A stretch of 64,000 nt of DNA from Microbacterium sp. RU1D (GTDB lineage: Bacteria; Actinomycetota; Actinomycetes; Actinomycetales; Microbacteriaceae): positions 496,001-560,000 of the forward strand of contig NZ_FTPQ01000003.1 in assembly GCF_900156435.1 (NCBI RefSeq), given 5' to 3'. A program made the translations under genes and the position numbers. The notes beneath the pieces are model-generated. The model ran no database searches. It was given only the letters and a program-made list of their open reading frames with translations, and was not told the DNA's origin. This document shows positions 25,345 to 33,835 of the stretch, piece after piece. How positions within the stretch are numbered: the first letter of the stretch is position 1; each line of letters starts with the position of its first letter.

Positions 25345-26193
25345 CTATCCTTTGACGGCGCCCTGCGTCAGCCCCGAGACGATCCGGCGCTGGAAGATGA
25401 CGACGACGATCACGATGGGGATCGTCACCACGATGGCGGCGGCCGAGATGGCGCCGGTGGGTTCCTCGAACTGCGACGCACCGGTGAAGAACGACAGGGC
25501 CGCGGGCACCGGGCGGGCGGCATCCGTCGAGGTCAGCGAGATGCCGTAGACGAAGTCGTTCCACGCGATGAAGAACGCGATGATCGCGGTGGTGAAGACC
25601 CCGGGCGCCGCGAGCGGGACGACCGTCTTCCGGAACGCCTCGAACGGGGTCGCGCCGTCGACCTGGGCTGCTTGCTCGAGCTCCCACGGGATCTGGCGGA
25701 AGAACGCCGCGAGCGTCCAGATCGAGATCGGAAGCGTCAGCGACAGGTAGGGGATGATCAGGCCGAGCCAGGTGTCGTAGAGCCCCACGACGCGCCACAG
25801 GTTGAACAGGGGCGTCACGATCGACACGATCGGGAAGACCGAGACCGCGAGCGCCGTGGTGAGGATGATCCGCTTGCCCGGGAAGTCCAGGCGAGCGATC
25901 GCGTACGCGCAGAGGGTCGCGAGCACCACGGCGATGAAGGTCGCGATGAGCGAGATGCCGATCGAGTTGCGCAGCGCGGGAAGAAAGAGGTCCTGCGCGC
26001 TGCCGCCGGGGGCGAGGATCGTGGCGTAGTTGTCGAGCGTCCACTCGGTGGGTAGCAGCGTGCCCGAGAACAGTCCCGCCTGCGTCTTGAACGACGTCAT
26101 GAGGATCGAGAACACCGGGAACAGCGACCACACGAGCACGGCGGCGATGATCACGAGCCACATGATCCGCTGGGGCCAGGTCATTGCGCGCAT
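25345..26193 (-). CDS. Sugar ABC transporter permease, MalG/SugB type
   Basis: This 282-residue permease has six predicted membrane helices and the EAA loop EQAAQVDGATPFEAFRKTVVPLAAPG that contacts the ATPase. The start ATG overlaps the stop of the preceding permease by one base (TGATG) and has GGAGGAA upstream inside that gene, so translation is coupled. It pairs with the MalF-type permease to form the channel. Confidence 0.92.
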   Translation of the reverse strand: MRAMTWPQRIMWLVIIAAVLVWSLFPVFSILMTSFKTQAGLFSGTLLPTEWTLDNYATILAPGGSAQDLFLPALRNSIGISLIATFIAVVLATLCAYAIARLDFPGKRIILTTALAVSVFPIVSIVTPLFNLWRVVGLYDTWLGLIIPYLSLTLPISIWTLAAFFRQIPWELEQAAQVDGATPFEAFRKTVVPLAAPGVFTTAIIAFFIAWNDFVYGISLTSTDAARPVPAALSFFTGASQFEEPTGAISAAAIVVTIPIVIVVVIFQRRIVSGLTQGAVKG

Positions 26194-27173
26194 CAGGAGT
26201 TCCTCCCCGCCGACAGGTCCACTTTGAAGCCCTTGATGAAGATGCCGGCGATGACCAGCACGCTGAGGAACAGCAGGACCGAGATGGCGGAGCCGAGCCC
26301 GATCTCGAGGCGTCCGATCGAGGTGTTGTAGGCCAGCAGCGACAGCGCCTCGGTGTCATTGGCGCCGGCGGTCATGATGAAGATGTTGTCGAAGATGCGG
26401 AACGCCTCGAGCGTGCGGAACAGCACCGCGACCATGATCGCGGCCTTCATGTTCGGCAGGATGACGCGGCGCAGCACCTCCCACGACGTCGCCCCGTCGA
26501 CCTTCGCCGCCTCCTCGAGATCTCCGGGAACCTGGGCGAGGCCCGACAGCAGAAGAAGTGAGATGAACGGCGTGGTCTTCCACACCTCGCTGAGGATGAT
26601 GACGGTGAGCGACGTGCTCTGCGAGGCGAACCAGTTGAGGTTCTCGTCGAACCCGGGGATCCACGACAACCACCCGTTGACGTAGCCGCCGGAGTTGATG
26701 TCGAAGGCGTAGAAGAACGCGAAGGCCGAGACGACGGTGATGATGCCGTACGGCACGAGGATCGCGGTGCGGGCGAAGCCGCGGAGCTTCTTGATCGCCC
26801 GGTGCATCACCAGCGCGAACCCGAAACCGATGATGAGCTCGAGCAGCACGGTGACGACGGTGATGAACAGCGTCACGCCCATGGACTGCCAGAAGGCCGG
26901 GTCTCCGAGGATCACCTGGTAGTTGCGGAACCAGATGAACTCGCGGTCGTCCGGCGCGGTGAGGCGAAGGCTGAACAGAGAGTCCCACAGCGCCTGCACG
27001 ATCGGGTACAGGGTGACCAGCAGCATGATCCCGAAGGCCGGGCCGGCGAGCATCCACCCGAGGCGCGCCTCGGCACGCGCGCGATCGGACTTTCGCGCTT
27101 TCGGCTTCGTCGCGGCATCCGGACTCTTCTGCTCCGCCCGGACCTTCCCGGTGGCGGCGATCTCGGCAGTCAT
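26193..27173 (-). CDS. Sugar ABC transporter permease, MalF/SugA type
   Basis: The 326-residue permease has a long charged, Lys-rich cytoplasmic N-terminus (about 40 residues), six predicted membrane helices and the EAA loop EEAAKVDGATSWEVLRRVILPNM. It overlaps the substrate-binding-protein gene by 4 nt (ATGA) at its start and the next permease by 1 nt at its end, giving a tightly coupled operon. Confidence 0.92.
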   Translation of the reverse strand: MTAEIAATGKVRAEQKSPDAATKPKARKSDRARAEARLGWMLAGPAFGIMLLVTLYPIVQALWDSLFSLRLTAPDDREFIWFRNYQVILGDPAFWQSMGVTLFITVVTVLLELIIGFGFALVMHRAIKKLRGFARTAILVPYGIITVVSAFAFFYAFDINSGGYVNGWLSWIPGFDENLNWFASQSTSLTVIILSEVWKTTPFISLLLLSGLAQVPGDLEEAAKVDGATSWEVLRRVILPNMKAAIMVAVLFRTLEAFRIFDNIFIMTAGANDTEALSLLAYNTSIGRLEIGLGSAISVLLFLSVLVIAGIFIKGFKVDLSAGRNS

Positions 27174-28435
27174 AGCAGTCGCTCCCCTCTGAGCACCGCG
27201 AGGATGAAGTCGGTCGAGGTCTCCGGCGTCGTATCGGGGTTCACCGCGGTGGGCGGATGCCACGTGCGCTGCAGTCCGATGGAGATCTCGTTGTAATACG
27301 GCGTCTGCGGCCGGGGGGCGCCCAGTTGCAGCGACTCCGCGATCGTGGACGCCATCGGGAACTTCTCCTTCACCTCGGCGTCGTCGTACGCCGCGAGGTT
27401 GGAGGGCGGGTTGCCGTTGGTGACGAAGTACTGCGCCTGATTCTCCGGGCTGACGATGCACGCCACGGCCTGCCACGCGAGGTCGACGTTCTCGCTGTAC
27501 GCGCCGACACCGAGGTTGATGCCCCCGACGGGAGGAGCGGCCGGGGTCTCGGCGTCCACCCGGGGGTAGACGGCCCAGCCGAGGTCGTCGACGACCTCGG
27601 GCGCGGCGCCCTGCATCGCCGGGTAGACGAAGGGCCAGTTGACCATGAACGAGCCGTTGTCGCCCTGGAAGAGATTCATGCTGGCGTTCTCATCGGCGGT
27701 CGGCAGGCCCGGACCGCCGAGCCCCGACGAGCCGATTCGCCCGATGATGTCGGCGGCCTTCTTGCCGGCATCCGATTCCAGACCCAGCTGCATGTCGTCG
27801 GGCTTCGCCTCGGGGTCTTCCAGGATTCGCCCGCCCCCGGATGCCACGAGCGCGTTGATCCACACCGTGAGCGACTCGGCGAGCGCGCCCTGCACACCCA
27901 GCTGCTTGCCCTGGTCCTCGGCGGCCTGGATGATCTGGTCCCAGGTCACCGGCTGCGTCATGTCGAGCCCCGCGGCCTCGGCGACCGACTTGCGGTACCA
28001 GAGCAGCTGCGTATTGGCCCAGAACGGTACCGTGACGAGTTCGCCGTTCCAACTGGCCGACTGCACCGCGCCCTCGACGATGCCGTCGGTGCTCTGCAGG
28101 TCGTCGGGCACGGGCGCGAGGAAGCCGGGTTCGGCGAGCTCGGGGATGAACGGCGGGTCGAGGCTCATGATGTCGAGCGAGCGGTCACTGGCGGCCAGGC
28201 GTCGAGCGAGCTGCTCGCGCTGCGACGCCGCGTCGCGGGGCAGCAGCGAGGTCTCGATGCGGTACGCCCCGTCGGCGGCTTCGGTACAGGATGCCGCGAT
28301 CTCGGCCTGACCGCCGTCGTCGGGGTTGATGTACCAGGTGAGGGTGGGTACCCCGTCACCCGCTGAGCAGGCGCCGAGCGTGCCCGCGAGGGCCAGCGCC
28401 GAGGCTCCGGCCACGATTCGTCTCAGGTTTCGCAT
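27170..28435 (-). CDS. Sugar ABC transporter substrate-binding lipoprotein (LpqY-like)
   Basis: The 421-residue lipoprotein (lipobox TLGAC, Cys23) is a cluster D solute-binding protein. It shows PTLTWYINPDDGGQAEIA after the signal peptide, the LDIMSLDPPFIPELAE region and the hinge segment VTWDQIIQAAEDQG. Gene order (binding protein, two permeases, ATPase) and sequence style match the trehalose importer LpqY-SugABC of mycobacteria; trehalose as substrate is inference. GAGGGGG precedes the ATG. It is the promoter-proximal gene of the operon. Confidence 0.85.
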   Translation of the reverse strand: MRNLRRIVAGASALALAGTLGACSAGDGVPTLTWYINPDDGGQAEIAASCTEAADGAYRIETSLLPRDAASQREQLARRLAASDRSLDIMSLDPPFIPELAEPGFLAPVPDDLQSTDGIVEGAVQSASWNGELVTVPFWANTQLLWYRKSVAEAAGLDMTQPVTWDQIIQAAEDQGKQLGVQGALAESLTVWINALVASGGGRILEDPEAKPDDMQLGLESDAGKKAADIIGRIGSSGLGGPGLPTADENASMNLFQGDNGSFMVNWPFVYPAMQGAAPEVVDDLGWAVYPRVDAETPAAPPVGGINLGVGAYSENVDLAWQAVACIVSPENQAQYFVTNGNPPSNLAAYDDAEVKEKFPMASTIAESLQLGAPRPQTPYYNEISIGLQRTWHPPTAVNPDTTPETSTDFILAVLRGERLL

Positions 28436-28563
28436 CCGGCCCCCTCGCCTCGGTGCGGAGACCTGACGGCCCCCTCGTCGTGGGGTTCATCCTGCCTGGC
28501 CGGGTCGGTTCCGGTCGCGAGGCTTGCCCCCGCCGCGGACGGGGTGGTACTCGCGCGAACGAC

Positions 28564-28593
28564 GAACCGCCCCGTCCGGAGACGGGGCGGTTC
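28564..28593 (-). terminator. Strong hairpin after fprA
   Basis: A perfect 13-bp stem (arms 28564-28576 and 28581-28593) with a CGGA loop follows the fprA stop by 10 nt and leads into TTCGTCGTTCG on the minus strand. Confidence 0.75.
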
Positions 28594-28602
28594 AAGGACG
28601 GC

Positions 28603-29976
28603 TTACTCGCCTCGCGAGATCGCGATCATCTCGTCGCGCGGTACGACCTTGATGCGCGCGCGCTCGTGCGGGGCACCGAGGGCCATCTCGTGCTCGTCGA
28701 GGCGGTGCCAGCCCTCGAGGTCGGTCCAGCGCACGCCGCGCTCCGCGAGCAGGGCCGGGATGGCCTCCTCCTCGGGGTGCTCGGGGTTCCACCACTCGCC
28801 CTGGTCGTTGATGACGTGGCGCACGGTCTCCATGGCATCCGACTTCGTGTGTCCGATGAGGCCGACCGGGCCGCGCTTGATCCACCCGGTGGCGTACAGT
28901 CCCGGCATCCGCGAGTTCGACTCGGCCGAGAGCACCTGGCCCTCGTGGTTGGGGATGACGCCGTGACGCTCGTCGAAGGGGATGTCTTTCAGGGGCGAGC
29001 CGAAGTAGCCGACCGCACGGTACAGCGCCTGGATCGGCACCTCGCGGATCTCGCCGGTGCCGACGACGCCGCCCTCGGCGTCGGGCTTCGTCCGCTCGTA
29101 GCGGAGCGCCGCGACGCGGCCGTCGGCGTCCTTCACGACCTCGAGGGGCTTCGCCCAGAAGTGCAGGTGGAGGCGGCGCGACGCCTCCCCTCCGGCGTTG
29201 TTGACGCCCGGGCGGGTGCGCCACTGCTGCAGCACGCGGTCGATGACCTTGACCTGCTTGTTCGTCTCGATCGCGGCCTTCGAGGCCTCGTCGTAGTCGA
29301 AGTCCTCGTCGTAGACGACCATGTCGACGTCGCGCAGCTCGCCCAGTTCACGCAGCTCGAGCGGGGTGAACTTCACCTGCGCGGGGCCGCGGCGGCCGAA
29401 GACGTGCACGTCGGTGACGGGCGAGGCCTTGAGCCCCTGATAGACGTTGTCGGGCACCTCGGTGGGCAGCAGGTCGTCGGCGTGCTTCGCGAGCATGCGC
29501 GTGATGTCGAGGGCCACGTTGCCGTTGCCGATGACTGCGACCGACTCGGCCTCCAGCGGCCAGGTGCGCGGCACGTCGGGGTGCCCGTCGAACCAGCTGA
29601 CGAAGTCGGCGGCGCCGTAGGAACCCTCCGCGTCGATGCCCGGGATGTCGAGGTCGGCGTCGCGGATCGCGCCGGTCGAGAAGATGACGGCGTTGTAGTG
29701 CTTTTTGAGGTCGTCGAGGGTGATGTCCTCGCCGAAGCGGACGTTGCCGAAGATACGGATGTCGCCGCGGTCGAGCACCTCGCGCAGCGCCGTGATGACG
29801 CCCTTGATGCGCGGGTGGTCGGGCGCCACGCCGTAGCGGACCAGGCCGTAGGGCGCGGGAAGCTGCTCGAACAGGTCGATGGAGACGTCGAACTGACGCT
29901 CGGCTTTCAGCAGGATGTCGGCGGCGTAGATGCCGGCGGGGCCGGCTCCGACGATGGCGAGGCGCAGCTTCGTCAT
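28603..29976 (-). CDS. fprA: Ferredoxin/flavodoxin-NADP+ reductase, adrenodoxin-reductase type (FprA-like)
   Basis: The 457-residue flavoenzyme has an N-terminal FAD site LAIVGAGPAGIYAADILL, the diagnostic PAPYGLVRYGVAPDHPRIK, an NADP site VAVIGNGNVALDITRML near residues 148-164, and the C-terminal GWIKRGPVGLIGHTKSDAME. It transfers electrons between NADPH and ferredoxin, usually feeding cytochrome P450s or other iron-sulfur partners. No ferredoxin is adjacent. GAGAGGAA precedes ATG 29976. Confidence 0.92.
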   Translation of the reverse strand: MTKLRLAIVGAGPAGIYAADILLKAERQFDVSIDLFEQLPAPYGLVRYGVAPDHPRIKGVITALREVLDRGDIRIFGNVRFGEDITLDDLKKHYNAVIFSTGAIRDADLDIPGIDAEGSYGAADFVSWFDGHPDVPRTWPLEAESVAVIGNGNVALDITRMLAKHADDLLPTEVPDNVYQGLKASPVTDVHVFGRRGPAQVKFTPLELRELGELRDVDMVVYDEDFDYDEASKAAIETNKQVKVIDRVLQQWRTRPGVNNAGGEASRRLHLHFWAKPLEVVKDADGRVAALRYERTKPDAEGGVVGTGEIREVPIQALYRAVGYFGSPLKDIPFDERHGVIPNHEGQVLSAESNSRMPGLYATGWIKRGPVGLIGHTKSDAMETVRHVINDQGEWWNPEHPEEEAIPALLAERGVRWTDLEGWHRLDEHEMALGAPHERARIKVVPRDEMIAISRGE

Positions 29977-30018
29977 GGGTTCCTCTCGATCGCGATCGGG
30001 GGGGGTGGTGGAAAAGAT

Positions 30019-31080
30019 TCAGGCCGAGCGGTCGGCCACCGCGCGGGCGAAGCGCGTCAGCGCCTCGCGCACGGCGCCGTCGGGCAGCGGCGCGAGAGCG
30101 TCGATGGCCTCCTGCGACCAGCGGTGCGCGAGAGCCAGGGTCTCGTGCGTGGTCTCGTGATCACGCAGTTCGGCGAGGGCTCCGTCGAGGATCGACGGGT
30201 CGGCGCCGGCGGCGATGCGCTCCTGCCCCTCGTCGATGCGCGCGCGCAGGTCGGCGGAGGCGGCATCCGATCGGTGGCCGAGCAGCAGATACGGCATCGT
30301 CGGCACGCCTGCGCGCAGGTCGGTGCCGGGCACCTTGCCCGTCTCGGACGGGTCGGGCGAGAGGTCGATGACATCGTCGAGCAGTTGGAAGGCGACGCCC
30401 GCCTTCTCGCCGAAGACGACCATCGGCTGCTCGAACTCCTCGGGGGCACCCGAGTAGATGACGCCCGACTGGGCGGCGGCCGCGATGAGCGACCCCGTCT
30501 TGTCGGCGAGCACCCGCAGGTAGAAGTCGACGGGCTCGTCGCCCTCCGCCGGGCCCACGGTCTCGTGCATCTGCCCCAGCACAAGGCGCTCGAACGTGTC
30601 GGCCTGCAGCTGAATCGCGCGCTCCCCACGCCGCGCCATGAGCTGGCTTGCGCGGGCGAACAGCAGGTCGCCAGTGAGGATGGCGATGTTGTTGCCCCAC
30701 ACCGTCTGCGCGCTGGGCACGCCGCGGCGCTTGTCGGCGCCGTCCATGACGTCGTCGTGGTACAGCGAGCCGAGATGGGTCAGCTCGAGCGCGGTGGCGA
30801 CCTCGACGACCTCTTTCGTCGTGCCCTGTCCGAGCTGCGCCGTGAGGATCGCGAGCATCGGGCGCACGCGCTTGCCGCCGGCCTCGTAGAGGTAGCGGGC
30901 GGTCACGTCGGCGAGCTTGTCGGCGCTGCGCACCTCGCCCTCGAGCTCGTCCTCGACGCGCGCGAGACCCGCCTCGACGGTGGAGAGGAGGGTGCGAGAA
31001 CGCAGGCCGGCGAAGATGCGGTCGCTCAGGCCCAGCTTTCCCGACAGGCGGGTGCTGGCCGCAGACGGTCTCGGGGTCAC
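30019..31080 (-). CDS. Polyprenyl diphosphate synthase (menaquinone side chain)
   Basis: The 353-residue trans-isoprenyl synthase has the first aspartate-rich motif in YHDDVMDGADKRRG and the second in FQLLDDVIDLSPD, with AGGKRVRPML upstream. The residues before the first motif (ELTHLGSL) lack bulky aromatics at the chain-length positions, which fits a long-chain product. It most likely makes the octa- to decaprenyl chain used by MenA, encoded about 12 kb away. GTG 31080 has TAGGCT 6 nt upstream. Confidence 0.88.
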   Translation of the reverse strand: MTPRPSAASTRLSGKLGLSDRIFAGLRSRTLLSTVEAGLARVEDELEGEVRSADKLADVTARYLYEAGGKRVRPMLAILTAQLGQGTTKEVVEVATALELTHLGSLYHDDVMDGADKRRGVPSAQTVWGNNIAILTGDLLFARASQLMARRGERAIQLQADTFERLVLGQMHETVGPAEGDEPVDFYLRVLADKTGSLIAAAAQSGVIYSGAPEEFEQPMVVFGEKAGVAFQLLDDVIDLSPDPSETGKVPGTDLRAGVPTMPYLLLGHRSDAASADLRARIDEGQERIAAGADPSILDGALAELRDHETTHETLALAHRWSQEAIDALAPLPDGAVREALTRFARAVADRSA

Positions 31081-31086
31081 GATTTC

Positions 31087-31092
31087 AGCCTA
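31087..31092 (-). promoter_or_regulatory. Leaderless -10 hexamer for the polyprenyl synthase gene
   Basis: TAGGCT on the minus strand is 6 nt before the GTG at 31080. Confidence 0.5.
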
Positions 31093-31142
31093 TCCTGGCG
31101 TGGCCCGGGGCCGCCGCGGGTATCTCGACGGTTGACAGGGAC

Positions 31143-31862
31143 CTAGGCGGTCGGGCGGATGCCACGGTGCAGCGCCACGATGCCGAACGACAGGTTGCGG
31201 TACGCCACGTCATCCCATCCCGAATCCCGCATCCAGCGGGCCAGCGTCGGCTGGTCGGGCCAGTCGCGGATCGACTCGTTGAGGTAGTCGTACGCCTCGG
31301 CGTTGCTGCTCACGGCCTTCGCCACGACCGGGAGGACCCGGTCGTTGTAGAAGCGGTACAGACCGTTGAAGGCACGGGACGGCGGGTGCGAGAACTCGCA
31401 CACGACGATGCGTCCGCCGGGGCGGGTGACGCGGCGCAGCTCCCGCAGGGCCCGGCGGGGGTCGTTGACGTTGCGCAGACCGAACGACATCGTGACCGCG
31501 TCGAATTCGCCGTCGGCGAAGGGCAGGTCGGTCGCGTCGGCCTGCACGAACTCGAGGTTGGGCACGTCGCCGTGGCGACGGCGGCCCTCGGCGATCATCC
31601 CCTTCGAGAAGTCGGCGGCGACGACGTGGGCGCCGCTGGGCACGAAGGCCATCGACGAGGTGCCGGTACCGGCGGCGAGGTCGAGGATGCGCTCGCCCCG
31701 CTGCGGTGCCACCGCGCGCAGGGTCGCGGTTCGCCAGAGGCGATCGTTGCCCAGGCTCAGCACGGAGTTGGTGCGGTCGTAGGCGGCCGCGACCTGATCG
31801 AACATTCCGCTGACGCGCTGCGGGTCTTTGCCGAGGTCGGCGCGGTTGGGGTCGCTGCTCAC
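31143..31862 (-). CDS. menG: Demethylmenaquinone methyltransferase
   Basis: The 239-residue UbiE/MenG enzyme performs the last step of menaquinone synthesis, C-methylation of demethylmenaquinone with SAM. It shows the family's [20 protein letters not shown] motif [33 protein letters not shown] and the C-terminal [13 protein letters not shown] 31862 follows the DUF402 gene by 9 nt; a TAGAAT hexamer 6 nt upstream overlaps that gene's stop codon, so both read-through and an own leaderless start are possible. Confidence 0.93.
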   Translation of the reverse strand: MSSDPNRADLGKDPQRVSGMFDQVAAAYDRTNSVLSLGNDRLWRTATLRAVAPQRGERILDLAAGTGTSSMAFVPSGAHVVAADFSKGMIAEGRRRHGDVPNLEFVQADATDLPFADGEFDAVTMSFGLRNVNDPRRALRELRRVTRPGGRIVVCEFSHPPSRAFNGLYRFYNDRVLPVVAKAVSSNAEAYDYLNESIRDWPDQPTLARWMRDSGWDDVAYRNLSFGIVALHRGIRPTA

Positions 31863-31868
31863 CCGTCG

Positions 31869-31874
31869 ATTCTA
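31869..31874 (-). promoter_or_regulatory. Leaderless -10 hexamer for menG, overlapping the DUF402 stop codon
   Basis: TAGAAT on the minus strand includes the TAG stop of the upstream gene and lies 6 nt before the GTG at 31862. Confidence 0.4.
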
Positions 31875-32435
31875 GGCGGGTGCCGAGCCGTCGTCGCCGG
31901 GGGTTGCCAGCGCCGCCAGGCGCGCCAACCAGGGGCCGGTGACGTCGTCGGAGAACGGCGCCTCGCGTTCGCGCACGCGACGCTCGAGGTCGGTGGCCGT
32001 GGCATCCAGGTGCTCCACGATGTCGAGCGGATAGCCGTAGCGCACGCGGTGCTCGTCCCACTCGTCGCGGTCGTCGATCCACGTGCCGCGCTCGTCGGTG
32101 CGGCGGACCACGTCGAGGTCCATGTCGATGCCGCGGGGCACGCCGTCGTCGTGCCAGCGCACGTCCCACGCGAGGTCGATGTAGACGGCGACCGGGTGGG
32201 GATCCGCGTTGTGCGTGAAGGCCCAGTCGCCGCTGGCCGGCACGAGCGTGACGTTCGGCTGACGGCACACGAATTCCGCGCCGGGGCGGGCGCTGCGCCA
32301 GCCCACCTGCTGGCCGAACCACTCGCCCCACTCGTCCGAGCCGAGGTAGACGCTGTCCTGCACCCAGTGCGGCGAGCCGTCCCACTTGCGCCATTCGAAG
32401 AGCAGGCGGGTGCCGGGAGCGGGACGGTTATCCAT
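31872..32435 (-). CDS. DUF402 domain protein
   Basis: The 187-residue protein has the DUF402 core: a beta-rich segment with VYLGSDEWGEWFGQQ, YIDLAWDVRWHDDG, and the acidic metal-site-like DMDLDVVRR followed by IDDRDEWDEHRVRYGYP. Some DUF402 proteins are nucleoside phosphatases (diphosphatases). It is divergent from menF and upstream of menG. The TAGACT hexamer 7 nt before ATG 32435 supports this start. Confidence 0.8.
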   Translation of the reverse strand: MDNRPAPGTRLLFEWRKWDGSPHWVQDSVYLGSDEWGEWFGQQVGWRSARPGAEFVCRQPNVTLVPASGDWAFTHNADPHPVAVYIDLAWDVRWHDDGVPRGIDMDLDVVRRTDERGTWIDDRDEWDEHRVRYGYPLDIVEHLDATATDLERRVREREAPFSDDVTGPWLARLAALATPGDDGSAPA

Positions 32436-32442
32436 GTTCCGG

Positions 32443-32448
32443 AGTCTA
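32443..32448 (-). promoter_or_regulatory. Leaderless -10 hexamer for the DUF402 gene
   Basis: TAGACT on the minus strand is 7 nt before the ATG at 32435. Confidence 0.5.
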
Positions 32449-32494
32449 AGTCGGCCACGGATGCCGGGCGCGTCTCGCTCGCCGAGGGCGGGTC

Positions 32495-32500
32495 TACGCT
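32495..32500 (+). promoter_or_regulatory. Leaderless -10 hexamer for menF
   Basis: TACGCT is 7 nt before the GTG at 32508, and no ribosome binding site is present. Confidence 0.5.
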
Positions 32501-32507
32501 GAAAGAC

Positions 32508-33785
32508 GTGCTCGAACCCGCGGATGACGTCGTGCCGCGCCTGCGCGTGGTGACACGAGAGCTGGCCCCCATGGACGACGTACTGGCGTACACGACGCCG
32601 TACGATCCGCTGTTCTGGAGCCGCCGCGGCGAGTCGCTCGCCGCCTTCGGCGACCTTCTGACGCTGCGGTACGCCGGCGAGCAGCCGGGGGACGCGACCA
32701 TCTCCGAGCGGTGGCGGGCGATCGCGGCGGCCGCCGAGGTCGACGACCCCGTGCAGCTGCCGGGAACGGGCCTCGTCGCCTTCGGGTCGTTCGTCTTCGA
32801 CCCCCGCTCCGAGCGGGAGAACGTGCTGCGCGTGCCCGGCATGATCGTCGGACGCCACAGCGGCCGCGCGTGGGTCACGCGATTGGCCTTCGACGACACC
32901 CCCGACGAGCCCGAACCCGAGCTGCCGCCGCGCTCCCCCTTCGGCCCGCACTGGTCGGCGACCCTGGGCCCCGGGCAGCAGACGGCCGAGAAGTACCAGG
33001 ATGCCGTCCGCCGGGCCATCGAGGCCATCGGCGCTCGCGAGGTGGCCAAGGTGGTGCTCGCTCGCGACATCGTGGGCACGGTGCCCGCGGGATCCGACCT
33101 GCGCCGCCTGGTGCGGTCCCTGCTCGAGGGCTACCCCGACTGCTGGGTGTTCGCCGTCGACGGCCTCATCGGCGCGAGTCCGGAGACGCTCGTCACCGTG
33201 TCGAACGGCACCGTGACCGCGCGCGTGCTCGCCGGCACCGTCGCGCGCGGCGGGGACGCCGACGCCGACGTCGCGGCATCCATCGCCCTCACCGAGAGCA
33301 CCAAGGATCAAGACGAGCACCGCTTCGCCGTGCAGAGCGTGCTGAAGGCCCTCGGGCCCCACACCTCGTCGCTCGCGGCCGAGTCGCAGCCCTTCACGCT
33401 CAAGCTTCCGAATGTGTGGCACCTCGCCACCGACGTCGAGGGCGTGCTGAGCGAAGACGCCTCGTCGCTCGACCTGCTGTCGGTGCTGCACCCGACCGCG
33501 GCCGTGGCGGGGACGCCGACGGCCGCGGCCATGGAGGTCATCCGTCGGCTCGAGCCGTTCGACCGCGGCCGGTACGCCGGAGCCGTCGGCTGGACCGGGG
33601 CGTCGGGCGACGGCGAGTGGGCGATCGCGCTGCGCTGCGCGCAGATCGACCGCGCGGCCCCGTCATCCCCGACCGCGCCGATCACCGCCTACGCGGGCGC
33701 GGGCATCGTGGCCGACAGCGTCCCGGAGTCGGAGCTGCTGGAGACGCGCGTGAAGTTCCGCCCCATCGTCGAGGCCCTCGCGTAG
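32508..33785 (+). CDS. menF: Isochorismate synthase
   Basis: The 425-residue chorismate-utilising enzyme commits chorismate to menaquinone. Conserved blocks are IGAREVAKVVLARDI (catalytic Lys region), PDCWVFAVDGLIGASPETLV, VLAGTVARGGDADAD, STKDQDEHRFAVQSV and LHPTAAVAGTP, ending with YAGAGIVADSVPESELLET. The absence of a salicylate gene and the men context favour MenF over a siderophore enzyme. GTG 32508 is chosen by the leaderless promoter; the frame is open far upstream without a better start. Confidence 0.92.
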   Translation: MLEPADDVVPRLRVVTRELAPMDDVLAYTTPYDPLFWSRRGESLAAFGDLLTLRYAGEQPGDATISERWRAIAAAAEVDDPVQLPGTGLVAFGSFVFDPRSERENVLRVPGMIVGRHSGRAWVTRLAFDDTPDEPEPELPPRSPFGPHWSATLGPGQQTAEKYQDAVRRAIEAIGAREVAKVVLARDIVGTVPAGSDLRRLVRSLLEGYPDCWVFAVDGLIGASPETLVTVSNGTVTARVLAGTVARGGDADADVAASIALTESTKDQDEHRFAVQSVLKALGPHTSSLAAESQPFTLKLPNVWHLATDVEGVLSEDASSLDLLSVLHPTAAVAGTPTAAAMEVIRRLEPFDRGRYAGAVGWTGASGDGEWAIALRCAQIDRAAPSSPTAPITAYAGAGIVADSVPESELLETRVKFRPIVEALA

Positions 33786-33835
33786 CGGCCGGCTCTCAGT
33801 CGGGTTCCGCGGGCCGGCATCCTGTCGGAGTCGGA

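Noticed and set aside
28453..31146. An 897-codon + strand frame opposite fprA and the polyprenyl synthase gene
   Set aside because: Antisense shadow of two well-supported enzymes.
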